This document shows positions 17,643-26,357 of a stretch of DNA of 64,000 nt, in pieces. This DNA is from Arthrobacter sp. N199823 (lineage in GTDB: Bacteria > Actinomycetota > Actinomycetes > Actinomycetales > Micrococcaceae). The translations under genes were made by a program, and so were the position numbers. The notes under the pieces were generated by a model, which did not search any database, was not told where the DNA came from, and worked only from the letters and a program-made list of their open reading frames with translations. The stretch spans positions 1 to 64,000 of the forward strand of contig NZ_PJIN01000004.1 of the NCBI RefSeq assembly GCF_002929705.1, read 5' to 3'. Numbering within the stretch: the first letter of the stretch is position 1; every line of letters begins with the position of its first letter.

Positions 17643-18767
17643 CTAGGCAGTGCCAGCCAAGGCGTCCGCGCCGGCAAGGCGAATCAGCGGGACAGCAGCA
17701 GGACGCTCACAGGTGCTGGCAATGGTGACGAGCGCACCGGTATGCGCTGATTTCAGCACCGATTCCATGACTTCCAGCGCGTGGTAAGCCAAAGCGCCGC
17801 CTGCGCGGGGTTCCGCTCCGGGAGCCGTGGCGGCCAGATCATGCAGACCAATCCCGCGTGAGCCATCCACGTAGCCGGCGGAAACGGGCAGTGTTTCCCA
17901 CTCGCTATCGCCAAGACGGCGCAGCTGTACATCTCCTTCGAACCTATTGGGATCAGGAACAATCAGAGAACCGGATTCCCCGTGGATCTCAATGTTGGCA
18001 GCCCGTGTTGCGACCGCATCGAAGCTCATGATCACGGTCGAGAGAGCGCCGGATTCATGAACGAGGACGCCACTGACATGGGTATCCGTTGATACGGGGA
18101 TAACCTCACCGGCGCGGGGACCGGAGCCGATGGTCCGCTCGTCCCGGGTGTGGCTGGCAGCACCAATCACTGACTTCACCGGGCCCAACAAGGTCACCAA
18201 CGATGAGACGTAATACGGGCCCATGTCGAGCAGCGGACCACCACCGGGCACATAGTAAAAGTCCGGGTTGGGGTGCCAACGCTCGTGCCCGGGGCACATC
18301 ATGGTGGCTGTTGCCGAGATGGGACGGCCAATAAGGCCGTCATCAATGGCACGCCGGGCAGTCTGCGTCCCCGTCCCCAGGACGGTGTCCGGTGCGCAGC
18401 CAACAGTGACTCCGGCAGCGGATGCGGCAGCCAAAACAGTGGCCGCCTCCTCGGCAGTGGCCGCCAACGGTTTTTCGCCGTAGACGTGCTTGCCCGCTGC
18501 TATTGCCTGTAGCGCTACTTGCGCATGCGCGGCAGGGATGGTGAGGTTCAAGACCAACTGGACCTCGTCGTCGTCCATCAATTCCGCCACCGAAAGCGCG
18601 CGCACGCCGGGCAAATCAGCGGCCACGGCCTGCGCTCGGGCCACATCCAGATCCGCAACGGCAACCAGCCGCAGCGTGTCTAGGGACGGGAGCGTCTTTA
18701 GATACTGGGCAATGATGTTTCCACAGCCCACAATGCCGATGTTGAGAATATTTAGCGGCTGGCCCAC
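17643..18767 (-). CDS. Gfo/Idh/MocA-family oxidoreductase
   Basis: This 374-residue NAD(P)-dependent dehydrogenase starts at GTG 18767, with GAGG seven bases upstream. The N-terminal Rossmann motif is IGIVGCGNIIAQYL. The family lysine is in GEKPLA near residue 100, and the C-terminal substrate domain contains YYVPGGGPLLDMGPYYV. It overlaps the end of thuA by 16 bases and is last in a LacI-controlled sugar operon. Family members oxidise or reduce sugar hydroxyls, often at C3; the exact substrate is unknown. Confidence 0.85.
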   Translation of the reverse strand: MGQPLNILNIGIVGCGNIIAQYLKTLPSLDTLRLVAVADLDVARAQAVAADLPGVRALSVAELMDDDEVQLVLNLTIPAAHAQVALQAIAAGKHVYGEKPLAATAEEAATVLAAASAAGVTVGCAPDTVLGTGTQTARRAIDDGLIGRPISATATMMCPGHERWHPNPDFYYVPGGGPLLDMGPYYVSSLVTLLGPVKSVIGAASHTRDERTIGSGPRAGEVIPVSTDTHVSGVLVHESGALSTVIMSFDAVATRAANIEIHGESGSLIVPDPNRFEGDVQLRRLGDSEWETLPVSAGYVDGSRGIGLHDLAATAPGAEPRAGGALAYHALEVMESVLKSAHTGALVTIASTCERPAAVPLIRLAGADALAGTA

Positions 18768-19450
18768 AACATGCCTCTTTCAATGATGGTTTTGACGTTG
18801 GGATCTTCAAGAATTTCTACACGGTGGCCAGGGGTGGAGACGAAGATTCGGCCCTTGCCCCACTGGCGTGTCCAAATCGCGGGGGAGGTGACCTCACGGT
18901 TCCAGGCGTCCCACGGACGGACCTTTTGCGTGGTTGTCGCGAGTACATCGATGTAGTCATCGGCCAGGACCCAGTACTGTTCGGTCACCAGATCGAAGTC
19001 GCCAATACCCTCCGTGATGGGGTGGTTGGTGGCCGCCGGGGCCATAGTGACGGTGTAGGGAACGTAGTTATCTGACTGTTCGCCCGTGGCCTCATCGGGA
19101 TGATTTCCGGGGTGGCAGGCGAACTGGCCGCCAATCAGGTGCAGGTAATCGGAGTTGTTGCGGTACGAATCGGCGATCCCGCCGTGCCAGCCGGCCAAGC
19201 CTGTGCCATTTTCAACAGCGGTACGCAGACCTTTGAATTCCTCCGGCTCTATTGTGGTCATGGTGTTGCACTGCACGATCAAATCCACTCCGGCCATGTA
19301 GTTGGCATCGGCGTAGACGGCCGGGCTTTCTTCAATGCGGACGCTAAAGCCGTTCGCACGCAGGTACGGGATGAATAAATCGGTGGCCTCAACGGGTTGG
19401 TGTCCGTCCCAGCCGCCGCGCACAACGAGCGCGTTTTTTGTCTCTGTCAT
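18752..19450 (-). CDS. ThuA-domain protein (trehalose-utilisation type)
   Basis: This 232-residue ThuA-like protein has a glutamine-amidotransferase-like fold. Family features are VVRGGWDGHQP at the N-terminus and TGLAGWHGGIADSYRNNSDY near residue 95. In rhizobia ThuA works with a Gfo/Idh dehydrogenase (ThuB) in the 3-keto route of disaccharide catabolism. Here it lies between two Gfo/Idh genes in a sugar-transport operon. It starts in an ATGA overlap with the upstream dehydrogenase. The biochemical role of ThuA proteins is incompletely known. Confidence 0.82.
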   Translation of the reverse strand: MTETKNALVVRGGWDGHQPVEATDLFIPYLRANGFSVRIEESPAVYADANYMAGVDLIVQCNTMTTIEPEEFKGLRTAVENGTGLAGWHGGIADSYRNNSDYLHLIGGQFACHPGNHPDEATGEQSDNYVPYTVTMAPAATNHPITEGIGDFDLVTEQYWVLADDYIDVLATTTQKVRPWDAWNREVTSPAIWTRQWGKGRIFVSTPGHRVEILEDPNVKTIIERGMLWASR

Positions 19451-20649
19451 GAGTTTTCCTCTTGGTCTGTGGTGGTGAAGATGCTGTTCTTCGTAGCGCT
19501 GTCTTCCACTGCGGCCAGGACGCGTTGCACGCCCAACGCCTCAGCGAACGACGGCGTGGGTTGGGTTTTGTTACCCAGTGCCGTGACCAGGTCCACCACT
19601 TGATGCGTGAAGCCGTGCTCGTAGCCCAGGCCGTGTCCGGTGGGCCACCAGTTGCCTACGTAGGGATGTTCGGGTTCGGTGACCATGATGCGGTGGAAGC
19701 CGCGGGAGCCGGCTTCATCGCGCTGATCGTAGAACTGCAGGAAGTTCATATCCTCGAAGTCGAACGCCAAGGAACCCAGTGAGCCATTTACTTCCAGGCG
19801 CATGGCGTTTTTCCGCCCTAGAGCGGCACGGGTCGCCTCGAACACGCCGATGGGACCGCCGTCGAACCTTGCGGAAAAGATGACAGCGTCATCAACTGTA
19901 ACCGGCCCCATTTCGGTACTGGCGTCCACTGTGGTGTTCCCGCCGAGTCCCACGAACTCCCCGCCAGTGGGGCGTTGGGTGGTAAAGGTTTCCATGATGG
20001 CGGAGACGCCGGTGATGCGTTGGCCGGTGACGAATTGTGCGGCATCAATGCTGTGTGCGCCGATGTCGCCGAGCGCGCCAGAGCCGGATTTCGTCTTGTC
20101 CATGCGCCAGGTCAGGGGTCCGTTTTCATCCGAGAGCCAGTCTTGGAGGTATTGGGCGCGGACATGACGGATGGTCCCGACTTTGCCGTCGGCGATCATG
20201 CGTTTCATGAGTGCCAAGGCTGGGGTGCGGCGGTACGAATACCCGCACATGGCAAACACGCCGTTGCGGGCCGCCTCCGCCGCGACCTCGGTCATTTCCT
20301 GGGCCTCGGCCACACTGTTGGCGAGCGGTTTTTCGCACAGAACGTGCTTGCCTGCCCGCAGTGCTGCGATGGCGATTTCAGCGTGGGTGTCTCCGGGCGT
20401 GCAGATATCGATCAGGTCAATATCCTCGCGTGCAATCAGTGCCCGCCAATCGGTTTCCGTGGAAGCCCAGCCCATCTGTGCGGCGGCATGTTCGACGGCG
20501 GATTGGTTACGTCCGGCGATGGCCGTCAGTTCCGGGGTGAGAGGTAAGTCGAAGAAGCGGTGCGCGTTGCGCCACGCATGGGAGTGGGCTGCTCCCATGA
20601 AGGCGTAGCCCGCCATGCCCACACGCAAGGCAGGATTCTGCGGTGTCAT
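19447..20649 (-). CDS. Gfo/Idh/MocA-family oxidoreductase
   Basis: This 400-residue dehydrogenase resembles sugar and inositol dehydrogenases. The N-terminal Rossmann domain begins VGMAGYAFMGAAHSHAWRNA, and the EKPLANS lysine motif follows near residue 100. DIGAHSIDAAQF near residue 190 belongs to the substrate domain. I chose the ATG at 20649 because AAAGGA precedes it by 10 bases; the longer ORF to 20721 runs into the permease gene. Together with ThuA and the second Gfo/Idh enzyme it probably oxidises an imported sugar. Confidence 0.87.
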   Translation of the reverse strand: MTPQNPALRVGMAGYAFMGAAHSHAWRNAHRFFDLPLTPELTAIAGRNQSAVEHAAAQMGWASTETDWRALIAREDIDLIDICTPGDTHAEIAIAALRAGKHVLCEKPLANSVAEAQEMTEVAAEAARNGVFAMCGYSYRRTPALALMKRMIADGKVGTIRHVRAQYLQDWLSDENGPLTWRMDKTKSGSGALGDIGAHSIDAAQFVTGQRITGVSAIMETFTTQRPTGGEFVGLGGNTTVDASTEMGPVTVDDAVIFSARFDGGPIGVFEATRAALGRKNAMRLEVNGSLGSLAFDFEDMNFLQFYDQRDEAGSRGFHRIMVTEPEHPYVGNWWPTGHGLGYEHGFTHQVVDLVTALGNKTQPTPSFAEALGVQRVLAAVEDSATKNSIFTTTDQEENS

Positions 20650-20671
20650 ATGAATAGTGTCCTTTCGAGAG

Positions 20672-21562
20672 CTACTTGCTGAATCCGGCGGTGAGGCCGC
20701 TGAGCAGTTGGCGGCGGCCAATGATGTACAGCACCAAGATGGGCAGCGTGGTCAAAACAACGGAGGCCAGAACAGCGGGGATATTGACCGAGTACTGGCC
20801 CTGGAACGTCCAGAGCGCCAGGGGGAGTACGCGCAGCTCAGGGCTTTGCGTCAAGATCAGTGGCAGCAGGAAGCCGTTCCAGACGCCCAGACCGTTGTAG
20901 ATGGAAACTGTGACAATGGCCGGCTTGGTCAGGGGTAAGGCTAGGCGCCACATGGTCTGCCATTCACTGCAGCCATCCAGGCGCATGGATTCAAACAATT
21001 CATTAGGAACGTCCCTGATGAAGTTGGAAAGAATCAGCACGGTGAGGGGGATGGCAAACGCGATCGATGGCAGTACCAGCGCCAGCAGTGAATCGTACAG
21101 ATTCATCTTGATGATCAGCAGGTAGACCGGGATGATGGTGGCCTGCAGCGGGATGGCTAGTCCCATCAAGAACAGTCCGTTGACTCCTTTGAGGAACCGG
21201 CTTTGACCGCGCACAATGGCGAAGGCAGCCATAAAGGAGAACCCGACTGCGGGTACGGTGGCACCCAACGTGACGATGACGCTGTTCAGGAAGTAGCGGC
21301 CAAAATCATTGGCAATCACCATCTTGTAGTTGTCCAGCGTCGGTTCCGAGGGTATGGCCAGGGGGTTTTGACTGAAGTACCCGGCCTGAGACTTGAAGGA
21401 CGTCACCACAATGTAATAGACCGGGATGATGATGATGGCCAGCCAGATCCAACCAGCTGCACCCGCTGGCAGGTTCAACTTTCTTAGGCGGTCGCCAACA
21501 CGCGTGGCTGAGTTGACGTTCCGCTTGGTGGGGGTTGCCCGTGTTGGCAAAGTAGTTGCCAT
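20672..21562 (-). CDS. Sugar ABC transporter permease, MalG type (CUT1)
   Basis: This 296-residue inner-membrane permease has six hydrophobic segments. The EAA loop (ELFESMRLDGCSEWQTMWRL) near residue 190 is where the ATPase docks. I chose the ATG at 21562, two bases after the stop of the upstream permease. It partners the permease at 21565 and the lipoprotein at 22545. No ATPase gene is present in the operon, as is usual for actinobacterial CUT1 systems that share one MsiK-type ATPase. Confidence 0.9.
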   Translation of the reverse strand: MATTLPTRATPTKRNVNSATRVGDRLRKLNLPAGAAGWIWLAIIIIPVYYIVVTSFKSQAGYFSQNPLAIPSEPTLDNYKMVIANDFGRYFLNSVIVTLGATVPAVGFSFMAAFAIVRGQSRFLKGVNGLFLMGLAIPLQATIIPVYLLIIKMNLYDSLLALVLPSIAFAIPLTVLILSNFIRDVPNELFESMRLDGCSEWQTMWRLALPLTKPAIVTVSIYNGLGVWNGFLLPLILTQSPELRVLPLALWTFQGQYSVNIPAVLASVVLTTLPILVLYIIGRRQLLSGLTAGFSK

Positions 21563-21564
21563 GG

Positions 21565-22548
21565 TTACATGCCTTCCAATTGGCTGCCGTTTTTGTCTTT
21601 TCCGCCAAGTCGTTGCAGCCACAAGGCGATACCGAGCCCCAAGACAACCAAGATCACGGCTGTGACGCTGGCTTGACCCATCTGGTTGGCTTTGAAGCCG
21701 GTGAGGTACATGTCGAGGGCAAGGTTGCGGGTGGCATTGCCAGGCCCGCCGCCGGTCAGCACAAAGATCATGTCAAAGTAGGTCACAGCACCCACCACCA
21801 TCAGTGTTGAGGAGGTGATGATGGTGTATTTCAGCTGTGGCACCGTGATGTAGAAGAACTGTTTAACCCGGCCCGCACCATCAATGGATGCCGCCTCATA
21901 GAGCGACTTGGGAATCTGGCGCACACCACCTTGGTAGATCAGGGTGTGGAAGGGGATGAATTGCCAGGAGACCACAAAGATCACTACGCCGAGAGCCAAC
22001 TGGGGCTGACCCAGCCAGTCCTGCGCCAAGATCGGCATGTGCAATCCGGCGGCCAAGCCAAAGTTGGGATCCAGCAGAGCCTTGTAGGCGATGGCAATCG
22101 CCGCGGAGGACAGCAGCAGCGGCAGGAAGTAGAGTACGGCCAATAAGGCCCGGTACTTCTGTGATCCTGCCGTGAAAGTACCCAGCAGCAGGCTGATGGG
22201 AGTCTGGATGACCCAGGTTAGGACCATGATGAGGAACGTCAGGCCCAATGCCTTGTACATGGAGGGATCGCTAAAGTAACGCAACCAGTTTTCCACACCG
22301 TTGAAATTGATGGCACCAATGCCGTCCCAGTCGGTAAAGCTCAGTACCAGCACACCCACTAGTGGGACGATGGCAAAGACTAAGAAGAGAACCAGAGCAG
22401 GCACCACTAGCCAATTCAAGGCGCCAGTAGCGGTGGAGTGAGACTTCTGGCTATCAGCCTGTGCACCCTCTGGCTTGCCCCCACCAGAGCGCCGGCCTTT
22501 CCGTTGCGTTCCTGAGCCTCGCTCAGTGATGGTCACGGATGCGCTCAT
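21565..22548 (-). CDS. Sugar ABC transporter permease, MalF type (CUT1)
   Basis: This 327-residue permease has six hydrophobic segments. A polar N-terminal tail of about 40 residues rich in Gly/Arg/Lys precedes them. The EAA loop (SLYEAASIDGAGRVKQFFYI) lies near residue 225. It begins in a four-base ATGA overlap with the binding-protein gene and heads the permease pair. Confidence 0.9.
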   Translation of the reverse strand: MSASVTITERGSGTQRKGRRSGGGKPEGAQADSQKSHSTATGALNWLVVPALVLFLVFAIVPLVGVLVLSFTDWDGIGAINFNGVENWLRYFSDPSMYKALGLTFLIMVLTWVIQTPISLLLGTFTAGSQKYRALLAVLYFLPLLLSSAAIAIAYKALLDPNFGLAAGLHMPILAQDWLGQPQLALGVVIFVVSWQFIPFHTLIYQGGVRQIPKSLYEAASIDGAGRVKQFFYITVPQLKYTIITSSTLMVVGAVTYFDMIFVLTGGGPGNATRNLALDMYLTGFKANQMGQASVTAVILVVLGLGIALWLQRLGGKDKNGSQLEGM

Positions 22549-23876
22549 TTGCCAATCGTCGCATCCATGTTGCTGGCAAACTTTTCCGGAGTAATCGACT
22601 TGGTGAACAGCTGGTCAATGTTGTTCAACAGGGCTTCGGCGGCTGTCGGGCTCAATGCCTGATCCCACGATTGCTGGAAGTTGGGAGCATCCTTGGCAGA
22701 GTTGTAGACGTACGTCAGGAAGTCCTTATCTTCTGTAGCAGCCAGCTGGTCTTCAATGCCAACAACAATGGGTACGGCCCCGGATTCGATCCAGGCGGTG
22801 ACTTCCGCCGGGCTCAGGAGTCCTTCGGCAAAGTACTTCTTGGCAGTGTCCACTTCCTCCGCTGTTGCCTTGGAGGAGATGGACATGTACTGGCCGGGGT
22901 TGCCCACCCCGTTCTTAGCATCGCCCTTTCCGCCAGTCACCGTGGGGAAATCAACCCAACCCAAGTTTCCGCCGGGAACAAAGTCGCCGCCGTCGGCCTT
23001 CATTCCACCGTAGGTCCACGCACCATGGAGCATCATGGCAGCTTTTCCGGTGTAAAGCAGGGCCTGATCTGCGTTGGAATCTGCTGTGATGGAGTTGAAG
23101 CCCTTGATGAAACCGTTGGCAGAGACTAGCTCCTGGATCTTGGTCAAGGCCTCAATAGCGGCCGGGTTGGACCAAGCATTTGCCTTCCCAGCGAAGATGT
23201 CGTTGAAGACCTCCGGGCCACCAACCCTGTCAAACATCAACTCCAACCACATCATCGACGTCCAGCGGGACTGGCCGGCAAGCGAGATGGGAGCGATGCC
23301 CAGATCGTTGAAAGTCTTGCTCAGAGCCATCAGTTCATCCCAGGTCTTGGGCGGCTGGGCGCCGGCCTTTTCGAAGAGTGCCTTGTTGAAGAAGAGGATG
23401 ATGGGCGCAACGGTTTCATTGGGCAAGGCGTAGATCTTGCCATCAATGGTTGCCGCGCCGAAGGCAGACGGGAACAGCTTGTCCTTGACTTTAGGGTTCT
23501 CCTCGAGCCAGGACGTCAGGTCGAGCACCTGATTGGCTTGTGCGTAGGACTTCAATCCACCGCCGCCCCATCCGTAAATCATGGTGGGAGCTTCACCGGC
23601 GCCGATGGCCGTCTTGATCTTGGTCTTGAAGGCGTCGTTCTGGAAGAGCGTGAGCTTGACCTGGGTGTCCGCATTGGCCTTATTGAAGGTGTCGATGGAG
23701 TTCTTGCGGATGGTCTCACCGGGCGGTCCTGTCAGCGACCACATGCTGGCGGATCCGGCGGCTCCCGAGTCTCCTCCGGGGCCGGAGGTTCCGCAGGCGC
23801 TCAAACCCCAAACGGCCAGCGGGGCAAGGCCGGCCAGGGTGAGGAAGGAGCGGCGCGAGGTTGTTTTGTGTTCCAT
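22545..23876 (-). CDS. Extracellular sugar-binding lipoprotein of the ABC transporter
   Basis: This 443-residue family 1 solute-binding protein begins with a twin-arginine-type signal (SRRSFLTLAG) ending in a lipobox LSAC. It is therefore probably Tat-exported and lipid-anchored outside the membrane. GGAGATAAGAC gives a good ribosome site. It is the first gene of the operon, about 77 bp downstream of a LacI-type palindrome. The ligand is unknown; the downstream dehydrogenases and ThuA suggest a disaccharide, polyol or keto-glycoside. Confidence 0.9.
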   Translation of the reverse strand: MEHKTTSRRSFLTLAGLAPLAVWGLSACGTSGPGGDSGAAGSASMWSLTGPPGETIRKNSIDTFNKANADTQVKLTLFQNDAFKTKIKTAIGAGEAPTMIYGWGGGGLKSYAQANQVLDLTSWLEENPKVKDKLFPSAFGAATIDGKIYALPNETVAPIILFFNKALFEKAGAQPPKTWDELMALSKTFNDLGIAPISLAGQSRWTSMMWLELMFDRVGGPEVFNDIFAGKANAWSNPAAIEALTKIQELVSANGFIKGFNSITADSNADQALLYTGKAAMMLHGAWTYGGMKADGGDFVPGGNLGWVDFPTVTGGKGDAKNGVGNPGQYMSISSKATAEEVDTAKKYFAEGLLSPAEVTAWIESGAVPIVVGIEDQLAATEDKDFLTYVYNSAKDAPNFQQSWDQALSPTAAEALLNNIDQLFTKSITPEKFASNMDATIGK

Positions 23877-23952
23877 GTCTTATCTCCATTGATAGGTGGT
23901 GAGCGCGTGGCTTGGGTAGATGCTGTTTGCGTGTGGGGGAGTTCATGCGTTT

Positions 23953-23964
23953 CGAAATATTTCG
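23953..23964. promoter_or_regulatory. Predicted LacI-family operator 1
   Basis: CGAAATATTTCG is a perfect 12-bp palindrome upstream of the sugar-binding lipoprotein gene. A one-mismatch copy is at 24073-24084 next to the lacI gene. Confidence 0.7.
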
Positions 23965-24072
23965 CAACTAATTCTGTGCTTGAAAAGAACTTAGCGGTGA
24001 TGCCCATCACACGTCAAGCACTGTTCGCCACCATTTGACTCTCGATATGGAAATGTTGCACACTTCGATTGT

Positions 24073-24084
24073 TGAAATATTTCG
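24073..24084. promoter_or_regulatory. Predicted LacI-family operator 2
   Basis: TGAAATATTTCG lies 19 bp upstream of the lacI start and 120 bp from operator 1. Paired binding at both sites would repress both divergent units and could loop the DNA. Confidence 0.65.
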
Positions 24085-24102
24085 AAAGAAGTAGGTGATG
24101 TT

Positions 24103-25140
24103 GTGAATCAAGTGAGTTCAAAGGTGAAACCTGTTCTCGCGACAGTCGCCGCCTTGGCGGGAGTCTCGGCACCAACGGTCTCCAAGGTGATCAATGGCCG
24201 CGATGATGTTGCAGATGCCACGCGTATTCGTGTTCAAGCGGCACTGGCGGAGCTTGGTTATGAGTCGCCTATGCAGCGACGGACTAGGTCCACAGGTCCT
24301 GCCATGGTGGATCTTGTCATCGACGGACTTAACACCCCGTACTCTATGGAGCTGGTCACGGGCATCCTGGACTGTGCTGCCATTGAAGACGTAGATGTTG
24401 TGGTGGGTAACGTGACGCCGGCGAAGTTGCACCGAGCCAACCATGAAGAGTGGGCACAACGCATGGTGGAGTCCGGGCGCAAGGGCCTAATTTTGGTCAC
24501 CTCAGAGATGACTGCTGCGTTGCTGGACTCATTTGAGCATCGCAATATTCCGGTAGTGGTGATCGATCCACTTAATCCTCCGCGCCAGGGATATAGCAGC
24601 GTGGGCGCCACAAACTGGGCCGGTGGCAAGGAGGCCACCGAACACTTGATTGAGCTAGGACATACCAGGATTGCCTATTTGGGTGGTCCCAACGCTGCTG
24701 AATGTAGCGTTGCGCGGCTCCATGGGTATCTTGCGGCATTGATGGGTCACGGGATTTCCTCGCGGCCGGCATACATTTTGGCCGGGGAGTTCAATCAGCC
24801 ATTCGGCGTTGTCGGCACACGTCAGCTCTTGGCTCTTGAGGAACCTCCGACGGCGATATTCGCCGGTTCTGATTCCATAGCCCTTGGGGTCCTCGAGGTA
24901 GCACGGACCCTTGGCCTGCGGGTGCCGGAGGACTTGAGCTTGGTGGGCTTTGATGGAACACCACTGACCGAACAAACTCTGCCTCGACTAACATCCGTGG
25001 CACAGCCGCTGCAGGAGATGGGCCGGGCCGCCTTGCGGGCCGTGCTTCGTTTGGCCAAAGGTGAGGCTCTGGATTCGGCTCACATGGAATTCGCTACAGA
25101 GTTGATTATCAGGGATTCCACCGCACCGCCACGCGTCTAG
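24103..25140 (+). CDS. LacI-family regulator of the sugar operon
   Basis: This 345-residue repressor starts at GTG 24103. The LacI helix-turn-helix is at about residues 12-60 (LATVAALAGVSAPTVSKVIN), followed by a periplasmic-binding-protein-like sensor domain. It is divergent from the sugar ABC operon with two AT-rich palindromes between them, so it very probably controls that operon and itself. The inducer is likely the transported sugar or a metabolite of it. Confidence 0.9.
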   Translation: MNQVSSKVKPVLATVAALAGVSAPTVSKVINGRDDVADATRIRVQAALAELGYESPMQRRTRSTGPAMVDLVIDGLNTPYSMELVTGILDCAAIEDVDVVVGNVTPAKLHRANHEEWAQRMVESGRKGLILVTSEMTAALLDSFEHRNIPVVVIDPLNPPRQGYSSVGATNWAGGKEATEHLIELGHTRIAYLGGPNAAECSVARLHGYLAALMGHGISSRPAYILAGEFNQPFGVVGTRQLLALEEPPTAIFAGSDSIALGVLEVARTLGLRVPEDLSLVGFDGTPLTEQTLPRLTSVAQPLQEMGRAALRAVLRLAKGEALDSAHMEFATELIIRDSTAPPRV

Positions 25141-25560
25141 AACGTACCGTGATCCTGCACTAACTCAGGGCCAACTCAGTTGAACTGCCGGAACGCAGCC
25201 CTTATGCCCTCGCCTATGAACCCGACGGTTCGAACGAGATGGTGAGGTTAACCCTGTCCCTCCGGGCCTTTTGGCTGCACTTGGTCCTTTTGTCGGGTCG
25301 TTGCTGGCGTGCCATTCGCGATCCTTGCCTGAAGGGTGCCACGTGGCCGCGCATGGAGCCGGAATGGATGTGGCGTCAGTGCCCGGCACACCTGCGGTCA
25401 TATCATCCAACAGAATCCGTGGCCAGGACTGTGCCACAGTGCCGCCAGGAACCGCCCTGAGAAAGACACCACAAGACTGACTGTGGCACCCACCCCCAAA
25501 CTCAAAAGTTTTTGTGACGCGCAACACTTGACTCGCATCGAAATTGAACCTAGGCTCATG
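25141..25560. other. Intergenic stretch without a recognisable gene
   Basis: This stretch separates lacI from the next regulator. Short ORFs on both strands are open but low-complexity and carry no motif I recognise. The minus-strand frame 25165-25527 has no ribosome site. I see nothing supportable until the palindrome at 25561. Confidence 0.5.
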
Positions 25561-25584
25561 GAAAATGAATACAGATTCATTTTC
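25561..25584. promoter_or_regulatory. Predicted TetR operator of the alicyclic acid operon
   Basis: A perfect 10-bp inverted repeat, GAAAATGAAT and ATTCATTTTC, flanks ACAG. It lies 27 bp upstream of the tetR start. The AT-rich symmetric form fits TetR-family operators of acyl-CoA catabolic operons. The downstream genes run without another obvious promoter, so this site may control the whole cluster. Confidence 0.7.
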
Positions 25585-25611
25585 TTTGAAGGCAAGTTCA
25601 ATGAGGCGACA

Positions 25612-26298
25612 ATGAGTTCAACACTATCCACCCAGCAAGATGTGCCCGTGGTTGACCCGGCTAAGGCGGCGAGTGAAGCGCGTGCTTCACTGCGCAAGCG
25701 ACAGCTACTCAGCGCAGCTGCACGCCTCATGGCCCGCGACGGTGCCGACGCCGTCTCCATGCAGGCGTTGGCCACCGAGGCGTCCGTCAGTGTCGGGTTG
25801 ATTTACCGCTACTTTGGCAACAAGGAAGATCTGCTGCTGGCCGTCATCGTGGAAGTGCTTGATGCTTTCGACGCGCAGGTGCCGGCCGCCATTGCGGCAG
25901 CGGGTGCCGATCCTGTGGAACGGATCGCTGCTGCTTTCGCCTCCTACTGTTCCGTCATCAACGACCACCGCGACGCGGCTGTCTTGTCCTACCGGGAATC
26001 AAAGTCCCTGGGTGCTGCGGGGCGGGACAAGATCAAGGACCTAGAAATCAGCACTGTAGAGCCGCTGAAGCAGGCCGTACTTGAGGCCATCGAAGCTGGA
26101 CGGCTGGTGCGTATTGACGCCGAGCTTTTCGCCTACAACTTGCTCCTGCTCGCCCACGCCTGGGCTCTGAAGCGCTGGTACTTTGAACGCTCCTTTGACT
26201 TCGACACGTATGTCCGCAAGCAAACCGCCGTCGCTCTTGCCGCGGTTGTGCAAGCCGAGCACCGTCCCACCTACAGCCACCTCCTGGACCTGAGCTGA
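25612..26298 (+). CDS. TetR-family regulator of the alicyclic acid operon
   Basis: This 228-residue protein starts at ATG 25612, with GAGG eight bases upstream. The longer open frame to 25336 crosses the operator and is not supported. The helix-turn-helix is at about residues 25-70 (VSMQALATEASVSVGLIYRYF). The C-terminal domain is helical and contains Trp/Tyr-rich LLAHAWALKRWYFERSF. It lies 59 bp upstream of the catabolic genes on the same strand. A CoA-thioester intermediate is the likely effector. Confidence 0.85.
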   Translation: MSSTLSTQQDVPVVDPAKAASEARASLRKRQLLSAAARLMARDGADAVSMQALATEASVSVGLIYRYFGNKEDLLLAVIVEVLDAFDAQVPAAIAAAGADPVERIAAAFASYCSVINDHRDAAVLSYRESKSLGAAGRDKIKDLEISTVEPLKQAVLEAIEAGRLVRIDAELFAYNLLLLAHAWALKRWYFERSFDFDTYVRKQTAVALAAVVQAEHRPTYSHLLDLS

Positions 26299-26357
26299 GC
26301 AGCCCACAAAAAGATCATGACCTGACACAAAGACGTGACACAACGAAAGGCATTGCC

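Noticed and set aside
25165-25527. Minus-strand open frame in the gap before the alicyclic operon
   Set aside because: No ribosome site, no motif and low-complexity composition; not supportable as a gene.
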